Positions 23,103-35,185 of a stretch of 64,000 nt of DNA are shown piece by piece. Source of the stretch: Diphasiastrum complanatum. Its lineage: Eukaryota > Streptophyta > Lycopodiopsida > Lycopodiales > Lycopodiaceae. The notes under the pieces were generated by a model. The model made no database searches and was not told the DNA's origin. It saw only the letters and a program-made list of their open reading frames with translations. Location: the NCBI GenBank assembly GCA_029204225.1, contig CM055097.1, positions 13,376,721 through 13,440,720 on the forward strand, in the 5' to 3' direction. Both the position numbers and the translations under genes were made by a program. Each line of letters starts with the position of its first letter. The stretch's first letter is position 1.

Positions 23103-23460
23103 GAGGAGTTCTAAATCCAAAAAAGACCCTTTGTAAAGATTCTTTTTATATTTTTTCTCAAGTTTTTCTTACACATGGACCAATCAAAACACTCAAATTT
23201 AAAATCTACTTTTTGAGTCCACATTTTCATTCCACACTAAAAATGGCATAACTTTTTAGTGGTAAGTCCGAATTTAGCGGGGTTTGGTGCATTGGAAAGC
23301 GCTTGACAAGGGCTTTCCAATGCTATGTTAGATGATATGATTTTGACCTACGATTAAAAAGTTATGGCAAGTCAAAAGTATTAGTGTTATAATATCCTCA
23401 TAATATAAACTACATCTTGCACGAATTCTTAAAGGGTCTTTTTGGAGCTCAAAGCTCCTC
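23103..23460. mobile_element. MITE-like element M, copy 1
   Basis: A 358-bp non-coding unit with imperfect terminal inverted repeats: GAGGAGTTCTAAATCC with AAAAAAGACCCTTT at the left, and AAAGGGTCTTTTTGGAGC with GCTCCTC at the right. Flanks are ...CATTA and TAATG.... The inverted R copy at 53.5 kb lacks it, reading straight through GACTATTCACAAAATG, so it is a discrete insertion. The target duplication is ambiguous. No transposase is encoded. Confidence 0.75.
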
Positions 23461-24098
23461 TAATGCACAAAATGAAAATTGCCAACAACAATAACTTGTG
23501 TATTGGTGCTATGTCCTCATCTTTCTTGTCATTGATCACCAATTATTCCACCTAGACCAATGATTATTGAAACACATGAGCTGTCAATGATTGCATTTAC
23601 ATCATATGACATTGATGTTGACATTGCTATTAAGCATTCTTTGACTCCAATTTTCCGAGTCATCCTTTCTTCAGACTCCATTTAAAGAGAACATTTTGCA
23701 AACAAAAGTGCCAAACTAGCACAATGCCTAAAAAATCATCAAGTGAAAGTAAAAAAATAAAAAGAACCACAATAATATTTACACTAACAACACCATAAAT
23801 AATGCTATTCACTTTGTGACAAGATACTCTAAGAACAATGTAACAACAAATCACCAATCTTTTGCATGGAATTGTTGCACTTACTTCTTTCCTCACGTGC
23901 AAAATCACAAGGCAGATTTGTTATACAACCAAAACTACCATCACAATTGCTCATCCAATCTTCGATAACAATATGATGGCTTCATGACCTGTCCACAACG
24001 TACATATCACAATAGATAAGCACATCAATGATTGCTCTTAATCATTGAAATATCACAAGCTTCACATCTAACGCTAAGACCTGAGAAAATGCTCATAT

Positions 24099-24809
24099 AT
24101 GCTTATTTACATAGCAACTGCATTAATTAGAAAAAAAGTTGTTTATGTACAACACACGCGGGTACAGTACGCGTCAGAATACAAGCCACTAGGAGTAGAG
24201 AAGCCGTCAGACACATTAGTAGAGCACATTAAGCATTGCCATACCACCACCGCTACCCTTCCTAAAGCCCTCTGCCTTACCTATAACGAGCTCCGGACAC
24301 TCTATTATGACTACCACCAATACCATCCTGCCACCCTCATTGTCTGCTACAATGAGGCCTTGGCACATTATAATGCCATTGTCCAAGATCCATCCATCCA
24401 CCATCCTTGCTCGTTCATGGAATCCACCTCCAGCATCGACTACCAACAACTCCAACTCACATTCCCTTGTTTCGACCTCCAAACTGACGGAGACCGCACC
24501 TTCAACCATGATCTCTAGTACATCGCACAGACCAAAATTACCTCCTCCACCCTCGAAATCGATCCAAACATGCTTGATCTCAAGATTGCATCTCCTCCTC
24601 TCGGCATTATACTGCCTCTTGCCATTTCACCACCTGGCATCATTTCGCCTCATGCCACCTCTTCACCACCTATCATTTCATCACCCCTCAAAACTGATCT
24701 TCCATCCACCTCGACCGTTCCTCCATGCACTGATGACACTCGCGTTGATCTTGCAGCTGTGCATCAGCACTGGTACCAGAAGGTCTTTTCAGTACCTGAT
24801 TCAGAATAG
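24099..24809 (+). pseudogene. R ORF, copy 2 (broken)
   Basis: Encodes the same unknown protein as 52,076-52,795: MLIYIATALIRKKVVYVQH, HCHTTTATLPKALCLTYNEL, a middle block around YYDYHQYHPATLIVCYNEAL, then a Pro/Ser-rich stretch (PPLGIILPLAISPPG) and VHQHWYQKVFSVPDSE before TAG at 24,807-24,809. A TAG at about 24,516 splits the frame. No known domain is recognised. Confidence 0.55.
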
Positions 24810-25501
24810 CCGACCCTCTTTGTGTATCCCGATGTCAAGACAAGAGGCGGCTACAAGTTACCCTTAAAGCTCGACGAGCCCCCCAGCTGACACTGGCCAA
24901 TGCCCTGGCCCTTCTGGATCCCCAACCAACATGGTGGAAGGTGGTGCTCATGCCGCAAGCTCATAAAGGAATATCTCATAGCTCCGGCGACATTAAGGGC
25001 AGAGCTAGCTTATCAACCCATGCCCTGCAGATGATCATGGATGGCACTGAAGACTCTCAAGCTGAGCGTCGGGGGCTACAGTTGTGGTTCCGACTCGTCC
25101 GCATGGTTGCTCAAACCCACCGTCAGATCCGAGATGCCAAAGATACAAAGGGAAAACAACTTGAGAACGCTTCATGAAGCATGTAACTATCATCTATATC
25201 TTTCAAAAAATAAACTATTTGAAGAAAATAAAAAACAAGAAAAAGAAGTCCACAAAAAGCATTGAAGGACTCACTTTTATTTTCTTGTTTTGCACCGTTC
25301 GTTTCATTTTAGCTTTCTTATTTTTCTTTTATTTTCTCACACACTCTCTCTGTTTCTCCCCTCTAAAGTTAAATTTTGTTGCTAATTTTTTTCCCTCACT
25401 TTTCGTCAATTCTCATCCCCCTCTAGTCTATACCCCTTTTTCACCTTCCTTCGCCACGGTCTCACATTGCCATGCACGCCAACGCCGAAGACATACGCAT
25501 G

Positions 25502-25730
25502 TGTCAAGAATTAGATATGCAGAAGGCGGAAGAAGAACATGCACAATCACACTATCATACTAACTCATATAGAATGTAAAATGTACAAATAAACCCTGAA
25601 CCCTTAGAGAGAGAGAAAACCTACGAGTAGACTAATAGGCTAGCCTACGGCTAATGACAACTGGTCACAACTGTCAACATTAATGTACATCGTAAATAGT
25701 AACAATGAAGTTTATCATTGATTTCTAGCA
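25502..25730 (-). repeat. 3' LTR of copia element D
   Basis: 229 bp, TGTCAAGAATTAG...TTCTAGCA on the + strand. Its start matches the partial right LTR at 30,810. A purine-rich tract abuts it on the internal side. Confidence 0.85.
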
Positions 25731-25744
25731 CTCTCCCTCAATGA
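25731..25744 (-). other. Polypurine tract of copia element D
   Basis: Minus strand TCATTGAGGGAGAG immediately before the 3' LTR, the expected plus-strand primer. Confidence 0.75.
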
Positions 25745-25765
25745 TAAAATTACATTTTTCTATTC

Positions 25766-28700
25766 CTAATAGAGTACGAAACCTTCAAATTTACATCTAC
25801 CTAATGACTTAGTAAAAATATCTGCCATTTGATCTTCAGATCTACAAAAAACAAGATCGATGGCTCCATCAAGAATTTTCTCTCGAACAAAATGGTGGTG
25901 TATTTTGATGTGCTTGGTTTGAACATGTAAAACTAGATTTTTGGCAAGGTGAATGCAACTTTGATTATCGCAGGATATAGTAGTCGCATCCACCTATGGT
26001 TGACCTAAATCCACAAGCAATCTTCGTAACCATATCGCTTCTTGTGTAGCATTGCTGAGTGCTCGATATTCAGTTTTCGTCGATGATAAGGCTACTATAG
26101 GTTGCTTTTTGCTGCTCCATGAAATTGTAGTTGTACCATAACTGAATTTATGACCACTGGTAGATTTTCTGTCATCAATATTATTTGCCCAATCGGCATC
26201 TATATAACCTACCAACATTGTTGCTTCAGGTTGATCGTACTTCAAACCAAAATTCAATGTTCCTCGAATGTATCTGAGAATACGTTTAGCAGACTTCCAG
26301 TGTGCTTGACTAGGATCTTGCATAAATTGACTAACAACACAACAACATAAGAAATATCAGGTCATGTGTGTGTCAAATAAATCAAACTACCCACCAGCTG
26401 TCTATATAGATAAGCATCCACTTTCTCATATTCATCATATGCAGTAAGCTTCATGTTGACATCCATAGGTGTACTCAAAGGCTTACAATCCTACATATTG
26501 AGCTTATAAAGCAAATCTTGTGCATATTTGCTTTGTATAAAAAAGACCATGTCTTCCTTTTGCCATACTTCAATGCCAAGACAATAATGCATCAATCCTA
26601 GATCAGTCATGTCAAAAGCATTGGAAAGATCTGATTTGATTTCATCGATTAACTTCTCATTACTTCCTATAATAATCAAATCATCCACGTACAAGACAAT
26701 GAATACTATATCTGATTCTTGACTTAGAATGTAAAGATTAGGATCAACATCACTCTTTACCATTCCTCTTCACTTGAAGTGTTCATCAATGCAAGAGTAC
26801 CATGCCCGTGGGGCTTGCTTCAATCCATAAATGGCTTTGTTGAGCTTACAAACAAGATGCTCTCTCCCTGGCTCAACAAATCCTTGAGATTGTACTAAGT
26901 ACACCTCTGCATCCAGCACTCCATTAAGAAAAGTAGATTTAACATCCATTTTCTGGATCTTAGTGCATGAAACGTATAGATCCAACCATAGAAAGCAGAA
27001 ATAGCAATGATAGAACATATAGTCACCATCTTAGATACGGGTGCGAAGGTTTCCTCAAAATCAATACCTTCTTGTTGCTCAAATCCTCTCACAACCAACC
27101 GTGCTGTGTACTTGTTGAGTTGCCCATATGCTCCATATTTGATCTTATAGATCCATTTGCAAGTGATAGGCGTCTTACCATCAGGTAGCTCAACCAAATT
27201 CCACGTCCTCTTTTTTGATATGGCTTCCATTTCTGTTTCCATAGCTGCACACCACTCCTTGTGCTCATTTGCTTCATCAAAAGTTTTTGGTTCTTGAGCC
27301 TTGAGCACAGAGCCCATTAAGGAATCTTGCAGGAGGTTTTCGATTTTTACTTGATCTTCTAAGCTACCTGCTCACTTGATTCGGGAGTATCTCCCTTATT
27401 AGCATCACTTGTTACTGACAAGTACCACTTAGGCACTCTCGTAGGAGTCTCATTATTAACTCTGTCTTTTTCCATTGGCTCTTCCATATCGACACCAACT
27501 TCTTCCTTCACTTGCACTTTAGCTTTATCATCAAAGGGATCAATTGTCAATTTTATCTGGTCATTTTGACCCATCTCATCAAAAGTAACATCTGTGTCAT
27601 ACATCCTGTATGCCTTGGCTCTTTCATCATATCCAAGGAAAATACACTTAACAACTTTTGCATCTAGCTTCTTTCGTTTTTCATCAGGCACATGAGTGTA
27701 AGCATCACAACCAAATACTCGTAAATGAGAAACATTAGGTTTCTTTCCATTAAAAGCTTTGTAAGGTGTCTTACCCTCCACGGACTTAGTAGGACACTGA
27801 TTCAAGATATGAATAGCTGTGTTGCATGCTTCTGCCCAGAAAGTATTTGGCAAACCCTTGCTCTTAAGCATTGCCCTAGCCATCTCCGCAATGGATCTGT
27901 TTTTCCGTTTTGCAACTCCATTATGTTGTGGTGAATATGGTGTAGTAGTTTGTCTCTTGAGCACCTGATCCTCACAAAAATTTATAAACTCTATTGAAAA
28001 ATACTCACCGCCACCATCTGATCTGAGGGTCTTAATAGAACAATCTGTTTGTTTTTCAACTAGAGCCTTGAACTCTCTAAACTTGGCAAAAGCATCAGAT
28101 TTCTTGCTTATGAAATAAATCCAGATATGTCTACTATAGTCATCGATAAATGTGATGAAATAGTAACAATCACTAATGGAACTAGTTTGTATTGGTCCAC
28201 ACAGATCACTATGAACAAGATAAAAAATGCCATTGGCTCTTCTTGCTCCATCTTTGGGAAATCTCTCTCTCTCTATGCTATTTTCCCAAAATTCAACCCT
28301 CACAAATTTTTTCTTCAAAAGAGATATCAGGCAATCCAACAGCTAGATTACCTCTTTTAAGGATTTGCAAGCTTTGAACACTAATATGACCAAACCTTTG
28401 ATGCCAAAGTCACTTCGACTATCAACAATGCTTACCATAGCTTGAGTAAAAGGTCCCGCATTCAATTTGTAGAGTCGATTCCTGTTGACTCTAGCTCCTG
28501 TAGAAATCACTTTGTAGTGATTCTTAATGTCCTTGATGAGACATTTGTCGCTGTCAAACTCAACCTTGAGTTGTTGATCAGCCATCGTCCCAATAGATAG
28601 TAGATTGTTAGCTAAGCCAGGTACATATTGCACATTGCTTATCTGCTTTATCTTTCCACTGGCTAACTTCACTGGTACCACTCCAATTCCTTTAACAAAT

Positions 28701-29855
28701 AGCAATTTGCCATCAGCTTGTCCAACTTCATCACCATTGTCAGTTTCCTTGAGTTCAAAAAACCACTCTTTCCTTGAAGTCATGTGCTTGGATGCACCAC
28801 TATCAATGTACCAGGTATCCTTGGCTTCATCACTTGTCATTAATGTTGTAATGAACAATTTTGAACTCTCACCTATATCATCTTCATATTTGTCATCATC
28901 GTATTGATGTTGATCAATATAATTGTCTTCATAATAATAGTCATCAAATTGATGTTGATCAACATAATTTCCGGCTTGCCATGTGTCTTTTCGTTGTTCC
29001 ATCTCCTTCTGTTTCTTGAAACATTCACGCTCCCAGTGGCCAGGTTTGTTGCAGTACCTAGAATTTTCAGGTTTATTTTGTCTTGAATAGCCACGTCCTT
29101 GACCCCGGCCTTGATTCCAAGTGCCTCGATTCGGACTATCATTGACTTGCTCATGAAATTGTTGAAATGATCACCAGCTTGAGTTTCCTCCTCTCGATTG
29201 ATACCTTCCACAGCCAAATCTTCCACCTCATCCTCTAACTGCAAGAGCTTGACCATAGCTCCTGTTACGATGATTCAAGTTCTCTTGCATTGCTCTTCTT
29301 GCAAAAGCAATCCACCTAGTTCTTCATAGGTTGGAAGATTTTCTCTTGTGGCTATACTCATCACAAACATCTGATGTGACTCACTCAAACTATTCAATTT
29401 CAATTGTATGATCTCAGGATCTTGTACTCTCTCTCCAACTGCTGCTAATGGTCACAGATCTCTTTGATCTTTAGTACGTATTCGGCAATAGTTGCACCAT
29501 TATCCATCCACAATGTATGCAACTTCATCTTCAGAAATAGTATTCGAGATGTATTTGTCGTTTCAAACAATGCCTTCAATGTATCCCACGTTTCTTTTGG
29601 TCCTTCTGAATCTGAAATATAGGGAATAATTGCATCTCTAACTGATAAGTTGATGACATTATGGTCTTTCCGTTTTCTCCTATCAAATGCCCGCTGATCT
29701 TGTTTAATCACTGGCCTTGTCTCTTCACCTGTCATGATCTCCCATAGCTCCTTTTCCAGCAAAATGTTCTTTAGTTTGAATTTCCAAACTGCATAGTTGT
29801 CGGCACCTTCCAATTTGCTTGACTCATTAAGGACACTCTCAGTTAGAGTTGTCAT
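25766..29855 (-). pseudogene. Copia element D gag-pol, full set of domains but degenerate
   Basis: Minus strand from ATG 29855. Gag (MTTLTESVLNESSKLEG) stops at 29,445 and shifts frame near 29,000. The zinc knuckle reads S-R-Y-C-N-K-P-G-H-W-E-R-E-C, with the first Cys replaced by Ser. Protease has DSGASKHMT. Integrase (27,359-28,339) has HSDLCGP and RSDGGGEY, but the catalytic Glu is Lys (GVAKRKN). Reverse transcriptase spans about 27,200-26,490 with a frameshift near 26,980 and keeps IYGLKQAPRAWY and LYVDDLIIIG. RNase H (26,323-25,766) keeps YIDADWAN, SWSSKKQP, CDNQS and ADIFTKSLG, with an internal TAG. Stops near 28,343, 27,359 and 26,490 also interrupt it. Order gag-PR-IN-RT-RH is diagnostic of Ty1-copia. 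It resembles K more than A or E. Confidence 0.92.
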
Positions 29856-30797
29856 TATTGGATAGACGAGTCTGGATCACAAAATTTATCACACCATAGA
29901 ACTGTAAATTTTTTGTTGTACACCTGATATCGGTATGACGCGCGGGTGCACGACTGCTCGGGATTCCCTTTAGCTCGCACACGTGGATCCGATATTGGTA
30001 CGAGTATGTGATATTGGTATGACGCGCGGATGTACGACTGCTCAGTATTTTCTTTACCTTTGGCGCGTGGATCCGATATTGGTACGGATATGTTATATCT
30101 GTACGACACGCGGACGTATGACTGTTCAGGATTTTTCTTACCTCTAGCACGTTGATCCAATATTGGTATGGAAAAGATAAAACGTAGAGGGAATATAAGA
30201 ACTTTCAAAGAAAATATTCTAGATTTCCCACTTCTGTGTGGCGGCTATGCCGCCTCCTCTTTGCAAAGATTTTGAAATGTGTAATCATTCAAAAGATAGA
30301 GATCAGTAATGTGAAAAGTATGAAGCCTCCTAACTTTGAATGGCAGTACTAGACACTGTCTAGTGTGATTTGTCGTACCCCAAAAAGACAAATGAGAGAT
30401 TTCTTGGCAAACCTCTCACACAAATGGCACTTTTCACATTGTAAAAATCTCCCCCCACTCAACAGATTTTCAATCTATCTGATACTGCCCTGGCCTTTCT
30501 GCTGTCTCTGGGACTGTGTTTTTCACAACAACTAGGAAGTACTGTAAAAAAAAAAATCTCTCCACTCAATAGATTTTCAATCTGTTTGATGCTGCCTTGG
30601 CTTTTCTGATCCTCCAGGACTGTGTCTTCGTTGCCCACTCATGATTCTGAGCTCCAAACTTGCAAAATACACCAAAGAAGGATATCTTCCAGCCGTTTTT
30701 GTCTCTCCAACCTTTACCTCCCGTGAAAGACTTTCTCACTTCATTGCGGAGCCTGTGACAAGCTGTATCCACTGATCAGGCATGCAGGACTATTGCT
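29856..30797 (-). other. Leader of copia element D
   Basis: Untranslated leader between primer site and gag. It contains the 84-bp triplicated repeat and a CTGTTGAGTGG-type purine/pyrimidine run, otherwise nothing recognised. Confidence 0.6.
29925..30176. repeat. Three-copy 84-bp tandem repeat in D leader
   Basis: Units begin at 29,925, 30,009 and 30,093: TGATATCGGTATGACGCGCG and variants, each containing a GTGGATCCGATATTGGTACG-like part. Each unit is exactly 84 bp, and two minus-strand frames stay open through all three. Confidence 0.9.
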
Positions 30798-30809
30798 TTT
30801 CTGATACCA
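30798..30809 (-). other. Primer-binding site of copia element D
   Basis: Minus strand TGGTATCAGAAA directly after the 5' LTR end, a copia-type match over its first nine bases. Confidence 0.75.
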
Positions 30810-30901
30810 TGTCAAGAATTAGATATGCAACATCAAGCATTCACCACAAGAAGGCGAAACACTGTCATACTAACTCATACAGAATGTAAAATGTATAGAT
30901 A
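30810..30901 (-). repeat. 5' LTR of copia element D, truncated
   Basis: Starts TGTCAAGAATTAGATATGC like the left LTR and breaks off after about 92 bp into K element H gag. The left LTR has an indel relative to it near position 20. Confidence 0.8.
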
Positions 30902-31361
30902 ACAATGCATTGTGCACCAGCTCCACATCACGTATGTACTCATAATAGAATGTAGCTCATCCCTCATTGTTTTGATTCTGGTCATATACGTCTGAATGTG
31001 CTCTCCTTGCTCCATTCGGGCACTATTCAGCTTTGACTTCAGAAACATGATTCTTGACGGATTTGACGTCTCGAACTGCTCTTCTGGCGCATCCCATGCT
31101 TGTCTGGGTGTAACAGCATCACAAATGTGGGTAATGATGTGATCCTTCACTGACAAGTTAATGAAGGTCAATGCTTTCCTCATCTTTTTGTCGAACACTT
31201 TGATATCTACTTCATTTAACGGTCTTCTCTCATCACCTCTGATGAATTCCCACATCTTTCTCCATCAGTTTGTTTTTCATTTTGAATTTCCACACTGCAT
31301 AGTTGTAAATCCCGTCCAGTTTGCTACTTTCACTCAAAATGGACTCTCCCATGTTTGCCAT
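30902..31361 (-). pseudogene. K element H gag fragment
   Basis: Minus strand from ATG 31361 (MANMGESILSESSKLDG). A shift near 31,250 leads to GDERRPLNEVDIKVFDKKM and TPRQAWDAPEEQFETSNPSR. It ends at the D LTR junction after the VELVHNALC-encoding region. Only the first half of gag remains. Confidence 0.85.
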
Positions 31362-32589
31362 CGCAAAACTGCTTGAAACTTCTGTCGTAGGCTGAAAGCA
31401 GTATGCCAAGGCCAACTGTGATGTTAGAAGTTGAAAATAATGACCTGCATTTTTTCCCTTACCAGGCCACTCGCCGCTTTTCCCCCAATTAGAAAGCCAA
31501 ATCGGTGTCACCTTCCGAAATGCACTCAGTCGTCAACTCCCAACTACGTGCCCAATAGAATGGTGAAATCACTTTTGGCACACTCCGAGAACTATCTCTG
31601 CTGCAGGTACAGTCCGGGTGCCCTTCGTTTGGAGGTTATAGCCTTTCGTTTGGGTCAAAATGGATAAAGGAGGTGGATTTAAGGGGTTTTTCACTTTTTG
31701 AACTATTTCTTCAGTTGGAAAAGACTTCAAACTTCAGTGAATTTGGACCCAACTCTACTTTCAATATGAAAATTTTTATTGAAGTTGAAGCCTGATTTGT
31801 CTTTCAACGCCCTTCTGCCACCTTCAAGGCTCTTTTAAAAACAATCCACTGGTTCTCTTGGATCCAATGGTCCAAATTCAATGCTAGAGGTTCAATCTCT
31901 ATCGTTGATCATGATGGAAACTGATCCGATGATCCGTGCACTGTCTTCACTCCTTGCAGCCGCTGACCCACCTTAGAACACTAAGAGGGGACTCCTCTTC
32001 CGCACGTGAACAGACCCGCAAGATCTCCTCTTCTTTCCATCTCCTTGCAAGCTATGGCTGCAGGCTATAAACTGGTCCAATTCCTTAGCTGATCCATGAC
32101 GCTCCACGGACTCTGAAGATTTGCTACTTTGCACTAGGGCGCCCTTCTACAGGCTTTTACAGCTTAAAAAATGGATCAGTATAGAGAGAAAACTTTGCTT
32201 TTATACTGCAAGCCCTAGGCCAGGATTTTTTTCACAACTTGTTCACAGCTCTTTGGCTGGCCAAATCAACTGCTCTGAGGTCGCCCTACTACTGGAAAGC
32301 TGATACATCAATCTATTTGTCAAATGGTGTCCGTTCGAATACACACCGATTGCAAACACCGAGCAACTCCTCTACGGAATTTTTCAGAATTCTGCTTCGT
32401 AGATTCTACTGACCAATCGTGTCACTGAATTCTCACATAGTCTCAAGCTTACCAAGCTTCTGTGTGCTAGAATCTATGCACCAGTGCTTCACTTTCCGTC
32501 TACACCCCGCCGTTATCCCAAACTCTCAGAAGACAGTTCTCCCGAAGCTCTCTTCAACGACGATGTTGTACTGTGTACACTCCCTGTAG
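31362..32589 (-). other. Leader of K element H
   Basis: Inverted copy of 16,183-17,443. No coding content. Confidence 0.75.
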
Positions 32590-32602
32590 GGCTCTGATAC
32601 CA
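32590..32602 (-). other. Primer-binding site of K element H
   Basis: Minus strand TGGTATCAGAGCC. Confidence 0.9.
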
Positions 32603-32876
32603 ACTTAGAGTTTGCTTTGAACATGAACATAGATCATGCTACACAGCAACACAGACAAAAAACACTCTCCACAGCAAGCTCACATAGCAACTGTATTTCT
32701 CAAAATGAAATTACACTATACATATAGTTGTTCACTCAGGCAACCCATGCATGACCCATGTTGCCATTGACAGGACACGTGTCTCGTTGACTTGCCTCGT
32801 GGCGAGGCCAATTGATCCTTATCAACTGATAGGACCCACAATATAGTAACACAATGATTCTACTTTAATTCTAACA
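32603..32876 (-). repeat. 5' LTR of K element H
   Basis: On the minus strand it begins TGTTAGAATTAAAG and ends ...CTCTAAGT. It matches 15,897-16,169. Confidence 0.75.
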
Positions 32877-33196
32877 TAGTCACCATCAAATATTTAGAAT
32901 GATTTCTTGTCCAATCTTCAATGAACTAATACATAAGCTAGAATTCCTTTAATCTGATCTCCTAATACGTTTTTAGATGGTTTGGAATTCTCCATATAGC
33001 TAGCTAGTATTGTGTACCTTAAACATTGTTCATATGATCATCCAAAAAATAATTAAATAAATTGAAGGTCTTTAATTTCGTTGTGTTTTTTGGTTTCTAC
33101 AATTTTAAGTTGGACAACATTAAGGCTGTCGTAAAGGGAAAAGCGTAGATTTCTTGTTGAATGATCATAACTTGGTGGTAAAAAATCTAAATGAAG
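32877..33196. repeat. Repeat unit T, copy 3 (inverted)
   Basis: Reverse complement of the 15,576-15,896 copy, again between a K LTR and an R second coding block. Confidence 0.85.
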
Positions 33197-34344
33197 GAGC
33201 AGCCGACCCTCTTTGTCAAAAAGTATCCCGATGTCAAGACAAGAGACGGCTACAAGTTATCCAAAAAGCTCGATGAGCCTCTCAAGCTGACACTGGCCAA
33301 TCTCCTGGCCCTTCTGGACCCTCAACCATAATGGTGGAACGCGGTGCTCATGCACCAAGCTCATAAAGGAATATCTCACAGCTCCGATGACATTAAGGGC
33401 AGACGCAACTTATCAACCCATGCCCCGCAGATGATCATGGACGAAACTGAAGACTCCCAGGCTGAGCGTCGGGGGCTACAATTGGCCACTAATAATGTTT
33501 GAACAGGGTTGGAAAACAATGGTCGACTTCACCAGGGTCCTCAACCGGTTCATGACCGACGCGGCTAATTCTCTAGATCCCATTGTTATGGAAGCCTACT
33601 ATAACGTGGAGACGCTTCTAAGTGGATACCAGATGGGATTTATACTTTGGCGAGTTCTGCTTCAACCCCAATAAAGCCTTCAAGACGACGGCCATCGAGG
33701 ATCAAATCCCTTTATACTGAACCTACCATTGCCTATTGGCAACGTTTTTCGTCAATATCGCGAGGTTGGAACCATGGTATACGACGAGATTCCTAAAAAA
33801 TATGCACCCAACGTTCGGCCCAATCCACTCGCAATCCACCACGTGCAGCTCATTGTGGTTCCAACTCGTCCGCATGGTTTCTCAAACCCACCGTCGGATC
33901 CAAGATGCCGAAGTACGAAGGGAAAACAACTTGAGAAGGCTTCATGAAGCATGTAACTATCATCTGTATCATTAAAAAAAAAAACTATTTGAAGAAAATA
34001 AAAAACAAGAAAAAGAACTCCACAAAAAGCATCGAAGGACTCACTTTTATTTTCTTCTTTTTCACCCTTCGTTTCATTTTATTTTTCTTATTTTTCTTTT
34101 ATTTCCTCCCAAGGGATTGTCACTAAATTCACAATAGTGGGGGTGTGTTAGAAGATTCTCATGAAGATTCTTCTAATGGATTCCAGCTACTACAAGAGCA
34201 TAACAAATATCAAGCGTCGGAGTCGAGCCGCCAAACTACGGTAAGGAGCGTCGACAAATCACAGTCTCACAGATTCCAAAAACCATATGTACCGGGAACA
34301 CCAATGCCAGACAAGTCGACAAATTGCGGACCGACCAATGAGCA
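33197..34344 (+). mobile_element. R retroelement copy 3 (second coding block, PPT, LTR start)
   Basis: Inverse of 14,430-15,575. Encodes QPTLFVKKYPDVKTRDGYKL, LKLTLANLLALLD, GTMVYDEIPKKYAPNVRPNP in shifting frames, then an AT-rich tail, a GTGGGGG purine run, and an LTR start at 34,146 (TGTTAGAAGATTC). The LTR is cut at 34,344. The codon at the position of the upstream-ORF amber in other copies is CAG here. Confidence 0.6.
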
Positions 34345-35185
34345 AAATTGTTTTACTTGAATAGAATTCTTTTCTGATCCTCTGTGGCATTTCTAGTTTG
34401 AAACTCTAATCAGGAACAGATAGGGTATGCATAAGTGAGCCTAGAGAGGAGACATTCCTTATCACATTCTATGCAGCGAAGGTTAGGTGGAGACAAGGCA
34501 ACCAGCTCTTTAATGTTGTTTTGGTGGAAGCTACTTGCTTGCTAAGAATTGAATAAAGCTTGAGTTTTGAGATCAATCTATGCATTGTTTATTGTTGTTT
34601 GATGGTAGGTTGAGTTCAAAAAGGAGTCTGACAAAACTCAATTCTCTAGTATATTGGGGCTATATCAAGGTATGAATTTTTTCCCTGAACAACGGTATAT
34701 GAGTCCTCAAATTAAGAAGGACCCTAATTCCAAGGATTATATGAAGAATAATTTTGAGGCATATGTAGATGTCAGTTGATGCACGAATGCCTCGCATTGA
34801 TGACCACCCTCACACCCATGTTTTGGCATCTTTTTAAAATATGCTCAAGAAGTTTTGGAAAGCATTTGACTTCTTGTAGTGGGAGGTTCATTGAATAGAC
34901 TTTAAGATTTCCTAGATATTTACTTGAACGAGGAAATTTGCATGCATCAACCAAAGGGAGACATCAAAACTGGACAATAAACAAAAGTTTGCATATTACT
35001 TGAACCTCTTTACAACCTTGAGCAATTTCTCAAAGTCTAAATATGCACAAATATTAGCATATATGAATGTTTATAACAAGTACCAGCAAGATTTTTTCAT
35101 GATATCAGCTTCTTAAATGCATCTGCGATGCTTTTGCCATTCTTTGATTAGTACGTCAACAACACTCTTAGTGCTAGAAAATTGT
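34345..35185 (+). repeat. R leader segment
   Basis: Direct copy of 39,840-40,620 and 48,350-49,130 (shared TTGAATAAAGCTTGAGTTTT and GGAGGTTCATTGAATAGACT), joined to the truncated LTR. I see no gene in it. Confidence 0.75.

Larger units (their letters stand above)
22481..25501 (+). mobile_element. R retroelement copy 2
   Basis: Leader (22,481-24,086, matching inverted 53,200-54,060 and parts of 40.8-41.5 kb), ORF region (24,099-24,809) and degenerate second coding block (24,810-25,180), then an AT-rich tail ending ACGCCGAAGACATACGCA. There copia D is inserted. A small TIR element lies in its leader. Confidence 0.65.

Noticed and set aside
24307-24867. 186-codon overlapping frame in R copy 2
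   Set aside because: The His/Pro/Ser-rich composition is a shifted reading of the R ORF, and only the other frame is conserved among copies.
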